Shown: positions 58,020-64,000 of the stretch, piece after piece
Position numbering within the stretch: position 1 is the first letter of the stretch
Layout of the letters: every line of letters starts with the position of its first letter
Assembly: GCA_031841125.1 (NCBI GenBank)
Contig: CM063112.1
Coordinates: 28,794,603 to 28,858,602 of the forward strand
Source of the DNA: Acanthococcus lagerstroemiae
Lineage: Eukaryota > Arthropoda > Insecta > Hemiptera > Eriococcidae
Reading direction: 5' to 3'
DNA: 64,000 nucleotides
The notes under the pieces: model-generated
What the model was told of the DNA's origin: nothing
The model's database searches: none
The model's input: the letters and a program-made list of their open reading frames with translations, nothing else
Program-made: the position numbers and the translations under genes

Positions 58020-59120
58020 AACTGAACTCGGCCAAATTCATTATCAGAAAAGGTTCCTACTCTCCCTCGCTCGCAAGTGCGGGTACCTATGAGACAGAAG
58101 AGTTGAGGAATAGCAATGGGGAGAGCAAGCCAAAACCGCTGCCTTGCTGTCAAGGGGAGGTTACCCCACGGGCTAAGGGAGTAAACCCCTGCAGATAATC
58201 CGATGGAAGGCAAGAGGGAAACCACCATCGTATCTTTCCCTAGGACTGCTGCCATAGAAACAATAAAATGGCCCCGAGTCCTGGGCGCTCCTTAAATGGG
58301 ACAGGGGTGCGAAGAATATCCCAGCTCGGAATGGCAAAGATTCTAAGAATTGACATGTAGAATGTACAGTAGCGTACTCAGGATTTTTGCTAGGGGGAGG
58401 AAAGCAAAATTAGTTACATAAGCCTTTTTTTTTTTTTATCGAGTTGCCCTAAATTTACTGTAGCAAAAGAAGGTGGCATTTAGGATTTTTCCAAGGGGAG
58501 TGTGCCAAAATTCATGTTCATGGGGAGCATGGCCCCTTGCACCCCATGGTTACGCCACTGGGAATGAAGGTACTTATAAGAAACTGGTAAAACATCACAA
58601 CTTGGTATATGAAATGGAACGGCTTGGTGTTAAGATATTGGATGGAAGTGAAAGGCGCTGGTTAGGTTCCAGATGCTTCGAAGTAGAGTAGGTATTATAC
58701 AGTGTACTACTCAGAAGCAGGGGATGGACCTCATCGAAAAGGTGTCGCCACAGTATGCAACAGGAATATGACAGACAGTTGGAGCGTTTATGCCACTGTC
58801 AGAGAGAGTAATGATGATCACTGCAGCACATTCGTTCAAGGTATAAATGTAATAAAAGCATATGCTCCAACGGCCGATAAAGAAGAAGCCGAGGTGGAAA
58901 CTTTCTATGAAGAAGTGAATGCACTTTTAAAAATATGCAAGAACCACGAAATAACTCTTGTTGTAGGTGATTTGAATGCCAAAGTCGGTGCGGAATCAAC
59001 AAGATCCAGTAGCGGCAAAATTAAAGGTGGTGCTAAAATTAGGGGGTTAAACACTATTTAGCAAAGTCGCAAAAGACCTTCTCGACCCACCTTGACTACG
59101 TCATACTGAGAACAAAGGAA
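58020..59120 (+). pseudogene. LINE relic: 5' region and endonuclease domain
   Basis: The endonuclease is clear at 58702-59061: GVATVCNRNMTDSW, then NVIKAYAPTADKEEAEVETF and ITLVVGDLNAKVG, the apurinic-type endonuclease motifs of RTE-like LINEs. Just upstream (58570-58690) KLVKHHNLVYEMERLGVKIL and RRWLGSRC fit the preceding part of the domain. Continuing frames with THLDYVIL suggest the end of the domain near 59105. A 194-bp MITE splits the beginning, and several stops and frame changes make it inactive. Confidence 0.75.
58367..58560. mobile_element. MITE inside the LINE endonuclease
   Basis: The left end is CAGTAGCGTACTCAGG and the right end is CCATGGTTACGCCACTG, imperfectly inverted (CAGTRGCGTA). 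The flanks are AGAATGTA (58359-58366) and GGAATGAA (58561-58568), 6 of 8 matching. GGGGAGG/CCCCTTG blocks lie within. It has hAT-like TSD length and no coding capacity. Confidence 0.7.
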
Positions 59121-59235
59121 ATGCGTAACTGAAATCAAAAATGTACTTATCTCCTTATCTTTAGAATAGTATACTCGTATTACATATTATCCCTAGTTGA
59201 AAATTTTACTGACATTTCTACTGTCAGCGAGATAA

Positions 59236-59739
59236 GATTTCCGGCAAAAACAAACAAAACTAGATATAGATAACTTGTTCAACGGTAGAAGAGTTCTAGC
59301 ATATAGCGCATTTCAGGCAGTGCAGCCAGTTATAGAAATTTTGAAGAAGCGACATCTTCTCAAAGAAGACATCTTTACCGGAAGTACCTTAAAGGAAACA
59401 CACGTAACAGCTCATCGGATTAATCCTGAACAAAGTTTTAGGATTCAAAATATCCCTTCAGAAAGATCAGTTGTCAAAGATCTCGATATCACAGAGCAAT
59501 CTGCAGTTTTCCAAAACACGGATACAACAACTCAAGTACATGATAACTGGGCTTCTTTTCTCGGTAAACATTCAAATGGAACTAATTACTATCCAGATTC
59601 CGGATCACCAGTTAACCAACGCATCAGTGCTGGATTTATACAATTACTGTTAGCCATCACTCATGAAAACACTCTTGATTTGGACAGAAATCACTGTCGG
59701 ACGTACATCGCACTGATGATGAATCCAAACCAACTCTGA
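59236..59739 (+). pseudogene. Unrecognised open frame following the LINE endonuclease
   Basis: The frame is open from 59236 and stops at 59737-59739, about 167 codons without a stop, long for this AT-rich DNA. It starts FRQKQTKLDIDNLFNGRRVL then AYSAFQAVQPVIEIL; the LDIDNLFN segment resembles the linker after the endonuclease in RTE-like LINEs. The remainder (for example NIPSERSVVKDLDITEQSAV and HSNGTNYYPDSGSPVNQR) is polar and unfamiliar. No ATG opens the frame, so translation alone is unlikely. It is either the linker of the adjacent LINE or an exon of an unknown gene; the former is more likely from position. Confidence 0.35.
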
Positions 59740-60289
59740 AATATTTGAAATGTACTCATAGGCCTCTCGTACGTCAACTTCCTACATAGGCATCTGCTGG
59801 TTAAACTGATGAAATATATCCACAGATACAAGGCGACCCTGATCAAGCCATTCAGAATTGGCCGAATGACTGCATGTTGGCCATTACTAATTGTGAAATG
59901 GATGACACTAATTAAAGGGTGTTGGTCAACACTATGTATAGAGATAATCTGCCGGTCTAAACCCAAAAATTCATTGTAAGAATATGGACATGTCAGCTGA
60001 AGAAATGCCCTAGTCACCCGAATCCAAAGGGGTGAATTGATACGAGCATTGGATTCGAAACCATTTTGTAGGTATGGTTTATGTGTTTACTTTTAATTTA
60101 TAAAATATTATCTTTGTACGTTCGTGAAATTCAACGGGCTCTATCAATTAGTAATCATCACAAAGTCCTACAACTCATCTACATAAATCCTTCCACAAAT
60201 CGGAAAAACGTTGTGGTCAAATTCTGAGGAAAACACAACATGTTGATAACACTTAGTTTTATGTTCTATAAAGCTTAATAAGCTGGACA

Positions 60290-62720
60290 TACTCGTATCT
60301 ATGTTAAAAGGCAGGGAGATTCAGATAACTTACAAAAAAGAACAAATTCATGCAACGACAATCAGAGGCTGCCCGCAGGGGGAGTACTCTGTCCCCTATT
60401 ATGGAATCTACAGGTGGGCAGTTTATGAATTATAACTGGCAAATTCTGGGGACCATCGCGAAGCTAACGTAGTAGGGACTCCGATGTGTGGAAAAATGAT
60501 TTACCAAAAAAAGGTTATTGATAAACCCGGACAAAACTGAGATCACTCTCTTCACTAATAAAAACAAGGCCAAGAAGTTGATCAAGCTGCAATACAAAGG
60601 AAGACCGTTAGCTTTCACAAGGAAGGTGAAGTACTTCAGGAGTATGTCTTGACAAAAAACTTTTCTGAAGAGGTCACGTCTCAGAGAAAATAAGAAAAGG
60701 AATTGAGGCTCTTTGAACTTGCTGTACCTTTATCAGCAGGACCTGGAGACACTCTGAAAATGATGCACTGGTTGTATATATACCAGTGTAATACGTCTCA
60801 GGATCACATACTCGTACGCGGCAGTTGTGTGGTAGGACCGGGTCCACGTGGCCAAAGTCAGAGAGGAACTGGACCACCTGTAAAGGCCTGGCGTGTGTGG
60901 TGACAATAGCACTTGAAAGACTCCTAAACCGGCCACCACTGCACACTGCTATAGAAGCAGCTGCGATGATGGGGGCTTATCGTCTGGGCCAACTCAACCT
61001 CCGGGCCCGAAAACAGGCCATGGAAGGACATGGGAAATGACGGGGACAATGGACAAATATTTTGGGCTATCAAGGAACAGAATTGCGGTAGAACACACTT
61101 TCTTGACAAACCATACCGTGCAATGATATCCACACTGGAGGCATGGGAAAAGAAGAGCGTGTGTGGTTTGCAGATGCCTCAAAGAATGCGACCAAGGGGC
61201 AGGAATCGGAATCACGAATGTAAAAAGCGCTGACAACAATTCAATGGCACTGGCTGAGGGCGTCCCTATCCTCCAAACTGAAGTAATGGCGATCACGGTG
61301 GCCGTTGCTAAAAGCCAGCAAAAAGCCCTTGTTAATAAGCGGATCTACTCGTATACCTGTACAGATAGTCAAGCGGCTATTAAGGCACTATCGGCATATT
61401 AAACTACATCTTGGTGGGGAAGGACTGTATTAACAAATTATACACTCTTGTTCAAGAGAACCGTATCACACCATACTATGGATACCGGAGCACTGCAGCA
61501 TAAAAGGGAACATGGTCGTAGGTAAGCTAGCGAAGGAGGGATTAAAAAGAGAACTGGTAACGCATAGGTCCTGTCTTTCCGTAGCATATACAGCATCATA
61601 AAATCCAAGGTTAAGGCTTAAATAAGGAAACAGATGGAAATGCACTGGCAAATGATCAGTGGCATGAAAGAACACTGATGGGGGACGCCCCCGGTAAGTA
61701 CACCGAGTTCCTACTAGGACTCGATAGAAACATGCACAGGCTTATATGGTCGGACTTTTAACTGGGGGCGTCTCCTGATTGTGTCCGGGTCAGTAAGGGG
61801 AGATAAATTATTGAAGAAAAATGGTTTCATTGCGGCCCGATGCAGGAGTTTGATTGCGTCCCAGTCCGTTTAGCGTCATCCAGAGTGCACCACGAGGAGG
61901 CGAACCAAATTACAGTCAAGACTTCCAATATACATTCAGATAACTATTCTTCAAAATCAGAATAAACCGCGGAACTGAAAACGTGGAGGTGAGTGCACAA
62001 CTTGCCCGGTTCAGAAATGCAGAAGAAAAAGCACCTATGTAGATTTAGATCTTATTTAGTAAAGCTAAGAGAACTTTTTGGCCTGAGACTCACTCAGATT
62101 CATTCAAACTTTTTGACTATATTTAGATTCGTTGAGGCTGAGCTATGACTCATATCCCCGATTGGCAAAAAGAGGGTCACAAAGTCTCAGCGCATAAAAA
62201 AGCCAAAACTGGGATTTGAGGCAAAAGAGTGCTTCTTTTTCAACCAGTTAGAGCGCAGAGGACGCAAACAGAAACTAGAACGACATGCTAGATGACGTAA
62301 TTTTATGACGTCACTTGGTCAAACGCAATTTTATGATGGACACAATCGAACTATTAGGGAAGCGGACTGTTTACCTTTCAGACGCAATCGAACCATTCGA
62401 AGTAAGGGGGAAAACGGGACGCAAGAAGACTATGAAAAAGGTGTGAGGGCTACTTTTCGGACGCAATCGGGCTTCTCCGTTAACTGGACATGGAGCTACA
62501 AAACACATGTGGTAGAAAATAGGAGTGGCGAAAAACAGCTCCTGTAGACACTGTTGAGAAGAAGAGGAAACCTTGATTCATATCATATGCTAGTGCCTAG
62601 AAATAGCCGGGACAAGGCGCGAAGCATTAGAACTGGAGTATCCAGCACCCAATGAAGTCACAGGGGTAAAACTCACTCAAATTCTCACTTTGACAGTGAA
62701 AGTGAGGGGCTACTGAGCTG
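60290..62720 (+). pseudogene. LINE relic with reverse transcriptase, RNase H and zinc knuckle
   Basis: The RT part begins near 60355 with ATTIRGCPQG, and near 60520 LLINPDKTEITLFTNKNK and LAFTRKVKYF match the region around and after the catalytic loop in R1/LOA/I-type LINEs. RNase H follows at 61161-61540: WFADASKN (first Asp), GAGIGITNVKSADNN after a frameshift, LQTEV (Glu), TCTDSQAAIKAL (Asp), and WIPEHCSIKGN then KLAKEGLKREL at the end. Near 62550 a C-terminal zinc knuckle is recognisable: CRHC, EEEETLIHIIC. Stops interrupt nearly every block, and 61600-62500 is poorly recognisable. RNase H distinguishes this element from the RTE LINEs at 50-53 kb. Confidence 0.8.
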
Positions 62721-64000
62721 ATCCTTAACAGCAATCTGAGGAAAAGTGCAATGGACTGCAACGTCTGAACATACTGTGCATACAGCACCACCTCACATAA
62801 AAAAAGAATGTTTTACAGATATAATTCATACTATGGCATCTTCATAGTATCATATTACGGCCATCAAATAGATAAAATAATATCCATTTTCGTCTTCTTA
62901 TGTATGCTTTCAACAGGACACATTATGCAACCAATTTCAAGTTTCGTAATGGTGGTGGAACAGTTTCATCAGATACTGAGTTGTACTTATGGAATAATTA
63001 GATGTTAGGCCTGAGACAAGATCCTTTAATAAACTATATATGACGTGACTATTCTTGTTTTTTGAACTCAGCAAAAATTGTTTAAACAAGGTTAAGATCT
63101 CTGAAGACTCTAATGAAAGGATCAAAACTCTCGGTGCAGATTCTTTAAGATTATACTCGGTACTATGGATGTAGACAATAAGACTGCTAAAATTCAAGAC
63201 TTCTTAGGCGGGTATAGAAGGAAAGCCCCAACTCCAACACTTCAATAAAAAAAAAATCAGTAACAGAGTTGGAAATTCGGGACATTATCTGTTAAAGTGT
63301 CAAAAGTTAAGACATTTTCCTTCGTTGCTGTTTATCGAGTTTGAAATCGCCTGGTCATCCCTGGACTCTATTAAATTGTTAAATTTCGCAAGTTAGAATA
63401 TCAGTTGCATTGAGGAATATCAAATGCAACTCTTTTCAACATTGCTTGTTTCGCTATTCGTGTTATATTCAAAGCTCATTCATAATTTGATGGTACAAAA
63501 AGTAACAAAAAAGAAACGAGTCGTGTACGAAAACGTAGAATATTTGCAATTTGTAAAACAAATAATATCACGTGCACCCGAAATTACAAATTAGTGCGTC
63601 CTACGAGCTTAACATTTCCATTGTTTTGGCGAGATACTCCCAATACAATTTTTGTACTACGAAAATAAGATCGCGACTTCATCAGCTTATCATCGGGGTA
63701 CTTAAAGAGAATGACTACATAAGGGCAACAACGTATACGATATTTATTTGTCATTCGTTACAATCACGTAGTTACTATATGTAGTATGAAACATACTTGA
63801 TTTACTCCTGGCCACAGACGGATACTAAAGCAGGATAACAGACGTCTTGGCATTTCCAGAAAACATAGCACGGTCATCCAAACACCCAAGTGCAAAAGGT
63901 TCGAACTACGAAAACCAACAGAACGTTGAGCTATCGAATCACCCGATCGAAGAAATCTTGTGGAATACCGAAAGGGTCTTACACTAAGACTAGGAAATAA
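62721..64000. other. Unassigned DNA
   Basis: No supported gene. An ATG-started frame at 62808-63008 has a hydrophobic middle (IISIFVFLCMLS) but no splice or promoter context and no family resemblance. Confidence 0.4.

Overview
This is an AT-rich eukaryotic nuclear window, most likely from an insect. The evidence is spliced-gene signals (pyrimidine tracts ending in CAG, GTAAGT-type donors), several kinds of insect-style DNA transposons and LINE relics, and a stretch that reads as arthropod-like mitochondrial ND3. The species cannot be fixed from the sequence; the very AT-rich ND3 copy would suit a sap-feeding hemipteran, but that is weak. Most of the window is transposon-derived. Convincing host coding sequence is confined to one place, about 39.5-41.2 kb.

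Layout. 0-4.6 kb: a degenerate minisatellite and otherwise unassigned DNA. 4.6-8.0 kb: a 3.4-kb foldback element with long inverted arms made of tandem repeats. 9.9-11.8 kb: a hAT-like non-autonomous element carrying its own tandem arrays. 16.4-17.4 kb: a TIR element (family 'A/B'). 17.7-20.2 kb: a 241-bp palindrome and a foldback with a second palindrome nested inside it. 22.15-24.25 kb: two hAT units 37 bp apart, one with a perfect 8-bp target-site duplication (TSD) and a hAT dimerisation domain. 26-30 kb: low-complexity DNA and a reverse-strand RTE LINE relic broken by a MITE. 31-34 kb: further MITEs and a LINE fragment. 34.7-38 kb: a G-rich array, a second copy of the foldback's satellite, and a TCGA-rich array. 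39.5-41.2 kb: a secreted-protein gene with a frameshift. 41.8-44.4 kb: a MITE and a third foldback. 45.0-46.5 kb: a possible two-exon membrane-protein gene. 48.6-53.2 kb: TIR element B with a mitochondrial ND3 insert, then a nearly full-length dead RTE LINE. 54 kb: a second possible mitochondrial insert. 58-62.7 kb: relics of two LINEs, one with an RNase H domain.

How it fits together. No operon or pathway is present. The recurring theme is inverted-repeat structure: three large foldbacks share ends resembling ACAGGGTGT, and many small MITEs have 8-bp hAT-type TSDs. Several elements are nested (MITE in LINE, MITE in tandem repeat, mitochondrial DNA in a TIR element), which gives a relative order of events. 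All coordinates of repeat edges were found by eye and may be off by a few bases.
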